NCBI RefSeq assembly: GCF_000617845.2
Contig: NZ_DF820425.1
Span: 1,770,538-1,834,537 of the forward strand
DNA length: 64,000 nt
Direction: 5' to 3'
DNA from: Bradyrhizobium sp. DOA9
GTDB taxonomy: Bacteria > Pseudomonadota > Alphaproteobacteria > Rhizobiales > Xanthobacteraceae
Shown here: in pieces, positions 35,809 through 45,544 of the stretch
Numbering within the stretch: the first letter of the stretch is position 1
How the letters are laid out: every line of letters starts with the position of its first letter
Position numbers and translations under genes: made by a program
Notes under the pieces: model-generated
Database searches by the model: none
Told to the model about the DNA's origin: nothing
What the model saw: the letters and a program-made list of their open reading frames with translations, nothing else

Positions 35809-37232
35809 GCGCCCGTTCCACCCACCGTGATGCGCTCCATCAGCAGCGACGGCTGGCCGACGCCGACAGGCACGCCCTGGCCGTTCTTGCCGCAAGTGCC
35901 GATACCGGTATCGAGCGCGAGGTCGTTGCCGATCATGCGGATGCGGTGCAGGTCGGTCGGCCCGTTGCCGATCAGCATGGCGCCCTTCAGCGGCGCCCCG
36001 ATCTTGCCGTTCTCGATCTTGTAGGCCTCGGTGCACTGGAACACGTATTTGCCCGAGGTGATGTCGACCTGGCCGCCGCCGAAATTCGCGGCGAACACGC
36101 CGTTCTTCACCGAGGCGAGGATTTCGGCCGGATCGCGGTAGCCCGCGAGCATGTAGGTGTTGGTCATGCGCGGCATCGGCACATGGGCATAACCCTGGCG
36201 GCGGCCATTGCCGGTCGGCTTCATGTTCATCAGCCGTGCGTTCTGGCGGTCCTGCATGTAGCCGACCAGGATGCCGTCTTCGATCAGCACGGTGCGGTTG
36301 GTCGGCGTGCCCTCGTCGTCGATCGATAGCGAGCCACGCCTTGAGGCGATCGTGCCGTCGTCGACCACGTTGACGCCCTTGGCCGCGACCTGCTGGCCCA
36401 TCAGGCCCGCGAACGCCGACGTCTTTTTGCGGTTGAAGTCGCCCTCGAGGCCATGGCCGACCGCTTCATGCAGCATCACGCCGGGCCACCCGGCCCCGAG
36501 CACGACGTCCATTTCGCCGGCGGGGGCGGGGATCGATTCCAGATTGACCAGCGCCTCGCGCAACGCGCCGTCGGCGGCATCGCGCCAGTTCTTGCTTTCG
36601 ATGAATTCGGCATAGCCGGCGCGGCCGCCATAGCCCTTGCTGCCGCTCTCCTGGCGGTCGCCCTGGCCGGCGACGACGGAGATGTTGACGCGTACCAGCG
36701 GGCGGATGTCGCGATAGCTCTCGCCGTCGGGCCGCAGGATCTCGACGACCTGCCAGGTCGCGCCAAGGCTGACGCTGACCTGCCGCACCCGCGGATCCTT
36801 GTCGCGCAGATAGGCGTCGATCTCGGCGAGCAGTTTGACTTTGGTCTCGAAGCCCGGCGCATCCAGCGGATTGTCGTCGCCATAGAGGCGGACATTGGTG
36901 TGCGGCGGCGGGGCGGCAAAGCTGCCGGAATAGCCGCCGCGCACGGCGGCCACGGCATCGGCGGCGCGAATCAGCGCCGGCAGCGACACGTCGGAGGAAT
37001 GCGCATAGCCGACCGCATCGTCCTTGACCGCGCGCAGGCCAAAGCCCTGCGAGGTGTCGTAGGTCGCCTGCTTCAGCCGCCCATTGTCGAACATCAGCGC
37101 TTCGGTCTGGCTGTATTCCAGGAACAGTTCGCCGTCGTCAGCGCCGGAAAGCCCGCGCGCGACCTCGCTGCGAACCTGGTCGCGGTCGAGATTGGCACGG
37201 TCGAGCAGGGAGGTCGTGGCAGGATTGGTCAT
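35805..37232 (-). CDS. tldD: Metalloprotease TldD
   Basis: A 475-residue U62-family protease subunit. The zinc motif HEAVGHGLEGD starts at residue 255 (His255, Glu256, His260). MTNTYMLAGYRDPAEI and the C-terminal GTCGKNGQGVPVGVGQPSLLM are family signatures. TldD works with TldE/PmbA in processing small peptides such as microcin precursors and in antitoxin turnover; no tldE gene is nearby. ATG 37232 is chosen; ATG 37244 is possible. It is the first gene of the tldD-lepB unit. Confidence 0.95.
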   Translation of the reverse strand: MTNPATTSLLDRANLDRDQVRSEVARGLSGADDGELFLEYSQTEALMFDNGRLKQATYDTSQGFGLRAVKDDAVGYAHSSDVSLPALIRAADAVAAVRGGYSGSFAAPPPHTNVRLYGDDNPLDAPGFETKVKLLAEIDAYLRDKDPRVRQVSVSLGATWQVVEILRPDGESYRDIRPLVRVNISVVAGQGDRQESGSKGYGGRAGYAEFIESKNWRDAADGALREALVNLESIPAPAGEMDVVLGAGWPGVMLHEAVGHGLEGDFNRKKTSAFAGLMGQQVAAKGVNVVDDGTIASRRGSLSIDDEGTPTNRTVLIEDGILVGYMQDRQNARLMNMKPTGNGRRQGYAHVPMPRMTNTYMLAGYRDPAEILASVKNGVFAANFGGGQVDITSGKYVFQCTEAYKIENGKIGAPLKGAMLIGNGPTDLHRIRMIGNDLALDTGIGTCGKNGQGVPVGVGQPSLLMERITVGGTGA

Positions 37233-37344
37233 GCGTCCGTCCATTAGCGGAAGATGTGGGGCAAGATAATGGTTTCGGGCCGGTTCCGCGAGGGCGCGAG
37301 GCCTCACATTACGGAAACAAAAGGATTGGCAACGCTAGCCGCGC

Positions 37345-37878
37345 CTACGGCAGCTTGTCGTACCCCTCACCCAGCCCGTTCAGGCTGAGCGGGAAGCCGA
37401 TGCCCTCTTCCGGCGTCTCGAAGATGATGAAGGTCGCGGTCTTGGCGCTGCGGAGCTGGCCGAGCAGCTTGTCCTCCAGGACGACCTCGGCGACGCAGCC
37501 GTTGGGCAGGCAGCGGACGAAGCCGGCGCGGCCGACGTCCTGGTTGTCGAGCTTGAGCCCGAGGCCGGAGGGCAACAGGACCCCGAGCGGGGCGACCACG
37601 CGCATCAGGCGGCTCTTCTGGTCGGCGGTCTTGAGCACGATCACGGTCAGGCCGGCATTGGAGCGGTCTTCCGCCACCACGCTCTGGATCAGGGCGCATT
37701 GCTCGGTCTGGGCGCCGGGCGGGGTGTCGCAGCGGATCTGCCAGTCGCCATGGACGGAGCGCACCGCGCCCTGCGCATGGGCGAGCCCCGGAAGTGCCAT
37801 GAGGACGATCGCAGCCACGAGGGCGCCGAGCGCCGGAACGCCGTTCGCCGGCCTTGCCATCGATCTCGAAAGCCCCAT
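37345..37878 (-). CDS. Invasion-associated locus B (IalB) family protein
   Basis: A 177-residue exported protein. The start at 37878 has AGGGA eight bases upstream. A signal peptide with a hydrophobic core (ALGALVAAIVLMALPGLAHA) ends near AHAQ. The mature part has the IalB pattern VHGDWQIRCDTPPGAQTEQC, then CLPNGCVAEV, with paired cysteines. The family was named in Bartonella but is common in free-living relatives, where its role is unclear. It stands alone, divergent from the cox operon. Confidence 0.86.
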   Translation of the reverse strand: MGLSRSMARPANGVPALGALVAAIVLMALPGLAHAQGAVRSVHGDWQIRCDTPPGAQTEQCALIQSVVAEDRSNAGLTVIVLKTADQKSRLMRVVAPLGVLLPSGLGLKLDNQDVGRAGFVRCLPNGCVAEVVLEDKLLGQLRSAKTATFIIFETPEEGIGFPLSLNGLGEGYDKLP

Positions 37879-38159
37879 CGGGTCGGTCCCTCTGCTCGCC
37901 TGGGTTGCTCGCGCTTGGCGGACGGATCTGGCGGACTGATACGGAAATGACGGCGTCTTGAAGGCGATTCCCAAGCAAATTCCGCGCCGCCCACGCCGCC
38001 ATGGCCCGCACGAATCAGGTTCTTGCGCGGCTGTCTGCCAGTGCCTACCGCGGGCAATTCCGCTGTCAAGCCGCAGCGGTGCGGGAAACGGTATTTTTGT
38101 CTGATCTTGCTGGGAAATATCTTGCCGGTGATCGCTGACAGACGGGGCTCAAGACTGCA
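37879..38159. other. Divergent gap between ialB-like gene and cox operon
   Basis: About 280 bp without a supported gene. Overlapping frames that extend the IalB reading frame upstream look non-coding. The cox promoter should lie here or just beyond, near the FNR-type site at 38160. Confidence 0.5.
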
Positions 38160-38173
38160 TTGCGATAGATCAA
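38160..38173. promoter_or_regulatory. FixK/FNR-type binding site candidate upstream of coxB
   Basis: TTGCGATAGATCAA has the spacing of FNR-class sites (TTGAT-N4-ATCAA). The right half ATCAA is perfect; the left half TTGCG matches only partly, but it fits the looser FixK pattern TTG(A/C)-N6-(T/G)CAA. It lies about 150 bp before coxB. Functional use is unproven. Confidence 0.4.
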
Positions 38174-38318
38174 GAATTATGGTTTGAGAGGCTTGATTTC
38201 GCGTTCTAGCGATCTGGCCCCAATCCTCTTAGAGGTATTCTTGCGTGGCGGTTTGTCGGACTGGCGGATCGAATAAGCGTTTCCCGGAAACAGGGGAATG
38301 CACTTGGGGTGATTTCGG

Positions 38319-39191
38319 ATGGGGAGCGCGAACGACATGAGGATGTCGATGGGTCGGGTGGGCCGGCAGTTGCTGGGATTGGCCACCATCGCCTTGGTGG
38401 CGGCTGGGATCACGCTGGCGACGGGTGGTGCGGCATTGGCCGAGCTCGGGCAGCCGGCGCCGTGGGAGTGGACGCTCCAGCAGTCCGGTTCCCCGGTGAT
38501 GGACAACATCGTCTGGTTCCACAACTTCCTGTTCGTGCTGATCACCCTGATCACGCTGTTCGTCCTGGCGCTGCTCGTGATCGTGGTCGTCAAATTCAAC
38601 GCGAAGGCCAATCCGGTGCCGTCGCGGACCACTCACAACACGCTGATCGAGGTGGCTTGGACGCTCGTTCCGGTGCTGATCCTGGTCGGCATCTCGGTGC
38701 CCTCGTTCCGGCTTCTGTTCCTGGAGCTCGACATTCCGAAGGCGGACCTCACCGTGAAGGCGACCGGCAAGCAGTGGTACTGGTCCTATGCCTATCCGGA
38801 TAACGGCAAGTTCGAGTTCGATTCGCTGATGGCGCAGGACAAGCAGCCTCGCCTGCTCGGCGTCGACAACGAAATGGTGGTGCCGGTCAACAAGGTGATT
38901 CGCGTCCAGACCACGGGCGCGGACGTCATCCATGCGTTCGCGCTGCCGGCTTTCGGCGTCAAGATCGATGCCATTCCCGGCCGCCTGAACGAGACCTGGT
39001 TCAAGGCCACCAAGACCGGCATGTACTACGGTCAGTGCTCGGAGCTGTGCGGCAAGGACCACGCCTTCATGCCGATCGCGATTCGCGTGGTGAGCGACCA
39101 GGAGTTCGCCTCCTGGGTCGAGACGGCGAAGAAGAAGTTTGCGAGCGGCGGCACCAGCACCTACGCCTCCGCGGCCGGCCCGACGCAGTAA
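38319..39191 (+). CDS. coxB: Cytochrome c oxidase subunit II (aa3 type)
   Basis: A 290-residue subunit that receives electrons from cytochrome c through the CuA centre. A signal peptide (ending near GGAALA) and two transmembrane helices (FLFVLITLITLFVLALLVIV and LVPVLILVGISVP) precede the periplasmic cupredoxin domain. The CuA cysteines are Cys240 and Cys244 in GQCSELCGKDHAFM. WYWSYAYPD is the conserved aromatic electron entry patch. First gene of the operon; ATGs shortly downstream (38337, 38346) are possible starts. Confidence 0.96.
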   Translation: MGSANDMRMSMGRVGRQLLGLATIALVAAGITLATGGAALAELGQPAPWEWTLQQSGSPVMDNIVWFHNFLFVLITLITLFVLALLVIVVVKFNAKANPVPSRTTHNTLIEVAWTLVPVLILVGISVPSFRLLFLELDIPKADLTVKATGKQWYWSYAYPDNGKFEFDSLMAQDKQPRLLGVDNEMVVPVNKVIRVQTTGADVIHAFALPAFGVKIDAIPGRLNETWFKATKTGMYYGQCSELCGKDHAFMPIAIRVVSDQEFASWVETAKKKFASGGTSTYASAAGPTQ

Positions 39192-39210
39192 GCGCCGGGT
39201 GACGGCCTGA

Positions 39211-40902
<1,692 letters not shown>

Positions 40903-40910
40903 GCAATCCT

Positions 40911-40937
40911 CCGCGGCGCCCGTGACGGGCGCCGCGG
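40911..40937. other. GC-rich hairpin between coxA and ctaB
   Basis: CCGCGGCGCCCG (40911-40922) and CGGGCGCCGCGG (40926-40937) form a perfect 12-bp stem with a TGA loop and no T-tail. It may protect the coxBA part of the message or partly stop transcription before the assembly genes. Confidence 0.7.
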
Positions 40938-40963
40938 CGCTGTAACGAAGCGAGTCAATCTAA

Positions 40964-41908
40964 GTGTCCGTCCTCGACCACAACGCCATCGACATCAATC
41001 CCCGCATCTCCGAAGCGGAGGTTGGCGACTATCTCGCGCTGCTCAAGCCGCGCGTCATGTCGCTGGTGATCTTCACCGCGCTGGTCGGGATGGCGATGGC
41101 GCCCGGGCATTTCCACCCCGTGCTGGCGATCACCTCGCTGCTCTGCATCGCGGTCGGCGCCGGCGCCTCCGGGGCGCTCAACATGGCGCTCGAAGGCGAC
41201 ATCGATTCCAAGATGTCGCGCACGGCGAACCGGCCGATCCCGCGCGGCCGCATCACCCGCCCTGAAGCGACGGCGTTCGGAATGACGCTCGCCTTCTTCT
41301 CGGTGATGACGCTCGGCATCCTCGTCAACTGGGTCGCGGGCGCGCTGCTCGCCTTCACCATCTTCTTCTACGTCGTGATCTACACGATGGGCCTGAAGCG
41401 CTGGACCGCGCAGAACATCGTGATCGGCGGCGCCGCCGGCGCGCTGCCGCCGGTGGTGGCCTGGGCCGCCGTCACGGGCACGGTCGACGTCGAGCCGCTG
41501 CTGCTGTTCGCCATCATCTTCTTCTGGACTCCGCCGCATTTCTGGGCGCTGGCGCTGTTCCGCTCCGACGACTATGCGCGCGCCGGCATCCCGATGCTGC
41601 CCAACGTCGCCGGTCCCGACGCGACGCGTCTGCAGATCCTGCTCTACACCATCGTGCTGATCGCTGTCGCCGCCGCGCCCTGGGCGCTCGGCTATTTCGA
41701 TGCCGTCTACGGCGTGGTCTCGCTGATCCTCGGTGCCGGCATGCTGGTGCTCGCCATCAACGTCTATCTCCGCCGCGAGCGCAGCCAATCGCTGCGCGCG
41801 ACGCGCAAGCTGTTCGCCTTCTCGATCCTGTATCTGTTCGCGCTGTTTGCGACCCTGCTGGCCGAGGTCGTGTATCGGGCGCTTGCTCCGATGGTCGGGG
41901 GCGCATGA
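40964..41908 (+). CDS. ctaB: Protoheme IX farnesyltransferase (heme O synthase)
   Basis: A 314-residue UbiA-family membrane prenyltransferase that adds farnesyl to heme B, giving heme O on the way to heme A for the oxidase. [17 protein letters not shown] and the Asp-rich prenyl-binding segments ([20 protein letters not shown], then a later [14 protein letters not shown]) are diagnostic. It starts with GTG at 40964. Its stop overlaps the coxF start by four bases. Confidence 0.96.
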   Translation: MSVLDHNAIDINPRISEAEVGDYLALLKPRVMSLVIFTALVGMAMAPGHFHPVLAITSLLCIAVGAGASGALNMALEGDIDSKMSRTANRPIPRGRITRPEATAFGMTLAFFSVMTLGILVNWVAGALLAFTIFFYVVIYTMGLKRWTAQNIVIGGAAGALPPVVAWAAVTGTVDVEPLLLFAIIFFWTPPHFWALALFRSDDYARAGIPMLPNVAGPDATRLQILLYTIVLIAVAAAPWALGYFDAVYGVVSLILGAGMLVLAINVYLRRERSQSLRATRKLFAFSILYLFALFATLLAEVVYRALAPMVGGA

Positions 41909-42081
41909 TCACCGCGATGGCCGACAAACGCGAGCCAGAAGGAATCGTCCTCACCGAGGCGCAGCGGAAGAGCCGTCGTCAGCGCTCCGTCGCCATCGCC
42001 CTGGCGCTCGGCGTGCTCGTCGTGCTGTTCTTCGCCGTCACCTTGGTCAAAGGGCCGGCAGTGCTAGTGCGGCCGATGTAG
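41905..42081 (+). CDS. coxF: CoxF-like small single-helix protein
   Basis: A 58-residue gene easily missed by length cut-offs. ATG 41905 overlaps the ctaB stop (ATGA), and the gene ends five bases before ctaG. The N-terminal half is charged ([20 protein letters not shown]) and the rest is one transmembrane helix ([20 protein letters not shown]). Genes of this size and position, called coxF, occur in alphaproteobacterial aa3 operons and are thought to help oxidase assembly. Translation coupling on both sides supports it being real. Confidence 0.85.
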   Translation: MITAMADKREPEGIVLTEAQRKSRRQRSVAIALALGVLVVLFFAVTLVKGPAVLVRPM

Positions 42082-42086
42082 CAAAC

Positions 42087-42740
42087 ATGAACCACGAGCC
42101 GACCATATCGCAGGACGTCAGCGCCAGGCCGGGCCATCGCGAGCCGGGCAAAGCCCGCGGGCTGGGTCGCGATGTGGTGGTTGCCTCGATCTGCGGCGCT
42201 GTGGTCGCGCTGATGGTCGGCGCCTCCTACGCGGCGGTGCCGTTCTACAACTGGTTCTGCCGTGCCACCGGCTTCAACGGCACGACGCAAGTGGCGACCT
42301 CCGCGCCGGCCACGGGGCCGATCGCGCGCAAGATCTCGGTGCGCTTCGATTCCAACGTCGCGCCCGGCCTGCCCTGGAAGTTCGAGCCGGAGCAAAGCGA
42401 GATCGAGGTCAATATCGGCGAGGTCGTGACGGTCTTCTACACCGTCACCAACCAGGCGGCGCGCGCCACTGCGGGGCAGGCAGCCTACAACGTCGCGCCC
42501 CTGACGGTCGGCGCCTATTTCCAGAAGATCAACTGCTTCTGCTTCACCGAGCAGACCATGGCGCCCGGTGAGAAGCGCGAGATGCCGGTCGTGTTCTACG
42601 TCGATCCGTCGATCGCCGAGGACCGCGAGAACGACGGGCTGAACACGATCACGCTGTCCTACACGTTCTATCCGGTGAAGGATCCGGTGGTGAAACCGCT
42701 GGCATCGGGCGAGGCGGACAAGCGCAAGGGAAATCTTTGA
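42087..42740 (+). CDS. ctaG: Cytochrome c oxidase assembly protein CtaG (Cox11 type)
   Basis: A 217-residue copper chaperone that delivers copper to CuB of subunit I. One N-terminal transmembrane anchor ([16 protein letters not shown]) precedes the periplasmic Cox11 domain. [14 protein letters not shown] is the family signature, and the copper-binding motif is [10 protein letters not shown]. Length and position (between ctaB/coxF and coxC) are normal for the operon. Confidence 0.95.
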   Translation: MNHEPTISQDVSARPGHREPGKARGLGRDVVVASICGAVVALMVGASYAAVPFYNWFCRATGFNGTTQVATSAPATGPIARKISVRFDSNVAPGLPWKFEPEQSEIEVNIGEVVTVFYTVTNQAARATAGQAAYNVAPLTVGAYFQKINCFCFTEQTMAPGEKREMPVVFYVDPSIAEDRENDGLNTITLSYTFYPVKDPVVKPLASGEADKRKGNL

Positions 42741-42818
42741 CCGCAGGGCTCACGCTCAAGCGGCCATACACAAGGGGATAAGTGCCTGACAGGCACGGGA
42801 TTGAGGAGAGAGACGGAA

Positions 42819-43715
42819 ATGGCCACGGCGCACACCAAGCATCACGACTATCATCTGGTCGATCCCTCTCCCTGGCCGGCGGTCGGCTCGCTCTCGGCCT
42901 TCATCATGGCGGTCGGCGCGATCGCCTGGATGCACCACATGTTCTCCGCGGCGCCGATCGTGTTCGGCGTCGGCACCGTGGGCGTGCTCTACACCATGGC
43001 GAGCTGGTGGGGCGACGTGATCAAGGAAGCCCAGTACAAGGGCGACCATACCCGCGTCGTGCAGCTGCATCACCGCTACGGCATGATCCTGTTCATCGCC
43101 TCCGAGGTGATGTTCTTCGTCGCCTGGTTCTGGGCCTATTTCAACGCGGCGCTGTTCCCGGCCGATGCCGTCCACGCCACCCGTGACGCCGTGTTCGGCT
43201 GCGGCCTCGGCACGCAGGCCGGCGCCTGCGCGGTCCCCGGCACCTGGCCGCCGAAGGGCATCGAGACCTTCGATCCCTGGCATCTGCCCCTGCTGAACAC
43301 GCTGATCCTGCTGACGTCAGGCACCACGGTGACCTGGGCGCACCATGCGCTGCTCGAGAACGATCGCCAGGGCCTGAAATACGGCCTGATCCTCACTGTC
43401 GTGCTCGGCGCGCTGTTCACCTGCGTGCAGGCCTATGAATACAGCCACGCGGCGTTCTCCTTCGCCGGCAACGTCTACGGCGCGACGTTCTTCATGGCGA
43501 CCGGCTTCCACGGCTTCCACGTGCTGGTCGGCACCGTCTTCCTGCTGGTCTGCCTGGTCCGCGCCTATGCCGGCCACTTCACGCCGAAGCAGCATCTCGG
43601 CTTCGAATTCGCCGCCTGGTACTGGCACTTCGTCGACGTGGTCTGGCTGTTCCTGTTCCTCTGCATCTACGTCTGGGGACGCGGCGCCGAGACCATGGCC
43701 AGCGCCGCGCACTGA
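42819..43715 (+). CDS. coxC: Cytochrome c oxidase subunit III (aa3 type)
   Basis: A 298-residue seven-helix subunit that stabilises the catalytic core. The start at 42819 follows [31 protein letters not shown] is the typical N-terminus. [37 protein letters not shown] and the C-terminal [19 protein letters not shown] are conserved helices. A terminator-like hairpin follows. Confidence 0.97.
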   Translation: MATAHTKHHDYHLVDPSPWPAVGSLSAFIMAVGAIAWMHHMFSAAPIVFGVGTVGVLYTMASWWGDVIKEAQYKGDHTRVVQLHHRYGMILFIASEVMFFVAWFWAYFNAALFPADAVHATRDAVFGCGLGTQAGACAVPGTWPPKGIETFDPWHLPLLNTLILLTSGTTVTWAHHALLENDRQGLKYGLILTVVLGALFTCVQAYEYSHAAFSFAGNVYGATFFMATGFHGFHVLVGTVFLLVCLVRAYAGHFTPKQHLGFEFAAWYWHFVDVVWLFLFLCIYVWGRGAETMASAAH

Positions 43716-43736
43716 GCCGTATCGAACCGACCAGGA

Positions 43737-43765
43737 GGGGCGGCCGCGGGGCCGCCCTTTCGTTT
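43737..43765 (+). terminator. Intrinsic terminator after coxC
   Basis: GGGCGGC (43738-43744) pairs with GCCGCCC (43751-43757), followed by TTTCGTTTT. It would end most transcripts of the structural cox genes before DUF983 and SURF1. Confidence 0.65.
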
Positions 43766-43812
43766 TCCGGCCGCCCGAGGTTTCGTCGGAAACTGTGATA
43801 GAGTCCGCCCTC

Positions 43813-44214
43813 ATGAACGACAGTGCCGGCACGCCCCAATCCGAAACCACCGTCCTGCAAAGCGCGCTGCGCGGGCTGGCCTGCAGATGTCCGCGCTGTG
43901 GCCGGGGCAAGCTGTACGCGGGCTTTCTGACGCTCGCGCCCGCCTGCGACAATTGCGGGCTCGACTATTCCTTCATCGATAGCGGCGACGGCCCGGCGAT
44001 CTTCATCATCATGCTGGCCGGCGGCATCGTTGTCGCGTGCGCACTCATCGTCGAGGTCAAGTACCAGCCGCCATATTGGCTGCATGCCGTGCTCTGGCTG
44101 CCGCTGATCCTCGCCACCACGCTGTTGCCGCTGCGCTCGATGAAGTCGCTGCTAATCGCGCTGCAATTCCACCACAAGGCGGCGCCGGGCCGGTTGGTCG
44201 ATCGCGCGAAATGA
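43813..44214 (+). CDS. DUF983 membrane protein of the oxidase cluster
   Basis: A 133-residue protein with an N-terminal zinc-ribbon-like pair (CRCPRCGRGKLY and CDNCGLDY). Two transmembrane helices follow (FIIMLAGGIVVACALIV and AVLWLPLILATTLLPL). DUF983 genes sit regularly between coxC and surf1 in alphaproteobacteria, so an assembly role is likely though undefined. ATG 43813 starts at the first conserved region. Its stop overlaps the SURF1 start. Confidence 0.88.
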   Translation: MNDSAGTPQSETTVLQSALRGLACRCPRCGRGKLYAGFLTLAPACDNCGLDYSFIDSGDGPAIFIIMLAGGIVVACALIVEVKYQPPYWLHAVLWLPLILATTLLPLRSMKSLLIALQFHHKAAPGRLVDRAK

Positions 44215-44963
44215 CCGTGCCTGCACGCAAGGCCCGCGTGACCGGCTTCGCGCTGTTCACGCTGTTCCTGACGGCCGTGTTCGTCGCACTCGGTGTCTGG
44301 CAGCTGCAGCGCCGCACAGCCAAGCACGCGCTGATCGCGGCGCTCACCGAGCGGCTTGCCGCGGCGCCCGTCGCGCTGCCGCCTCCTGCGCAATGGGCCG
44401 CGCTCAATCCTGCCCGCGACGAATTCCGCCGCGTCCGCTTCACCGCGACCTACGCGGCCCTGCCCGATGCAATGGTCTATTCCTCCGGCTCGGCGGTTCG
44501 CAAGGACGCCTCCGGCCCGGGCACCTGGGCGTTCCTGCCGGCACGGCTTCCCGGCGGCGAGATGCTCGTGATCGACGCCGGCTTCGTCGAGAACACGATG
44601 CAGGACCGCGACGTCGAGGATCGCGCGGTGAAGAAGCTGGTCACGGGCGAGCCGGTGTCGTTCACCGGCTATCTGCGCTTTCCAGAAGGCTCGAGCTGGC
44701 TGACTCCGGCGGAGAATCGCGGCAAGCGGCTCTGGTTCGTGCGCGATCATCTGGCAATCGCAAGCGCGCTTCATTGGGGTGCGGTTGCGCCGTTCTATGT
44801 CGATCTCGAGCAGCCCGCGCCGGCGAACGGCATTCCGCGTCCAGGGCCGCTCGTGGTGAATCTCAAGGACGACCATCTGCAGTATGCAATCACCTGGTTC
44901 ACGCTTGCAGGCGCCGTGCTGATCGCCTTCGTCGTGTGGGCAAGAGGCCGGTGGCAGCGCTGA
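44211..44963 (+). CDS. SURF1-family oxidase assembly protein
   Basis: A 250-residue protein that helps insert heme A into subunit I. The two transmembrane helices at the ends (FALFTLFLTAVFVALGVWQL and ITWFTLAGAVLIAFVVW) flank a periplasmic domain, as in all SURF1 proteins. GVWQLQRR and GPLVVNLKDDHLQYAITWF (shortened) are the signatures. Start overlaps the DUF983 stop (ATGA). It ends the oxidase cluster. Confidence 0.94.
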   Translation: MTVPARKARVTGFALFTLFLTAVFVALGVWQLQRRTAKHALIAALTERLAAAPVALPPPAQWAALNPARDEFRRVRFTATYAALPDAMVYSSGSAVRKDASGPGTWAFLPARLPGGEMLVIDAGFVENTMQDRDVEDRAVKKLVTGEPVSFTGYLRFPEGSSWLTPAENRGKRLWFVRDHLAIASALHWGAVAPFYVDLEQPAPANGIPRPGPLVVNLKDDHLQYAITWFTLAGAVLIAFVVWARGRWQR

Positions 44964-44973
44964 GCTCGGAGGG

Positions 44974-45068
44974 GCATGATCCGGAAAAGGTGTCGCGGTT
45001 TTCCGAAGATCATGCTCAGACAATAGTCTAAAGCGCGATCACGATTCATCCTGAACGCATCGCGCTTT
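44974..45068. repeat. Dispersed repeat with two palindromes
   Basis: First stem: GCATGATCCGGAAAA against TTTTCCGAAGATCATGC, the common rhizobial extragenic motif. Second stem: AAAGCGCGAT (45030-45039) and ATCGCGCTTT (45059-45068). It occupies most of the gap after the SURF1 gene. Confidence 0.8.
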
Positions 45069-45177
45069 GGAGGTCCCTCGAGGAAACCCGGTATCGCCCG
45101 GGGTTTATTATTCAGCCGATATTCACGAGTGTGGTCCTAAGCCGGCCGGTATTGTCCGCGGCAGACAGGATTGCGAC

Positions 45178-45543
45178 GTGAGCGATTTCGATCAGATGGG
45201 AATTATCGTCGACTGGGTGGATGCCTGCCGTAAGGGTGACATCGCAGCCCTGCTCGACCTCTATGCCGACGACGCGCAGCTCGAATGCACGTGCGAGGGC
45301 GCGCGGCGCTATCGCGGCCGGAGCGAGATCGAGGCCTATTGGCAGCCGCGGCTCAGCGCCTTTTCGTTGGCAGGGTTCGGGCTGGAAGAGATCCATCCCG
45401 CGCCCCACGGCGTCCACCTCGAATATTCCGTCGCCGGCGCGCTGCGCATTCAGGCCTCGTTCGGCTTCAGCCCGGATGGCAAGATCCGCACCACGCTGTG
45501 CGAGCCGGCGCTACAGAATGCGCATGATGGCTGCGCCTGCTGA
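45178..45543 (+). CDS. NTF2-like (SnoaL-type) protein
   Basis: About 121 residues from GTG 45178, which has AGGA eight bases upstream; ATG 45196 is an alternative. The fold pattern is MGIIVDWVDACRKGDIAALL, DDAQLECTCEGARRYRG and later beta strands ending in CEPALQNAHDG. It differs clearly from the NTF2-like protein at 25107. Several Cys residues (CTCEG, CAC at the end) are unusual for the family. It is convergent with the sensor kinase, with one base between the genes. Function unknown. Confidence 0.75.
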   Translation: MSDFDQMGIIVDWVDACRKGDIAALLDLYADDAQLECTCEGARRYRGRSEIEAYWQPRLSAFSLAGFGLEEIHPAPHGVHLEYSVAGALRIQASFGFSPDGKIRTTLCEPALQNAHDGCAC

Positions 45544-45544
45544 A

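Noticed and set aside
34451..35821. 456-residue minus-strand frame covering the nucleotidyltransferase and lepB
   Set aside because: The first 260 residues are an out-of-frame reading of lepB; only the part from 35017 onward is protein-like.
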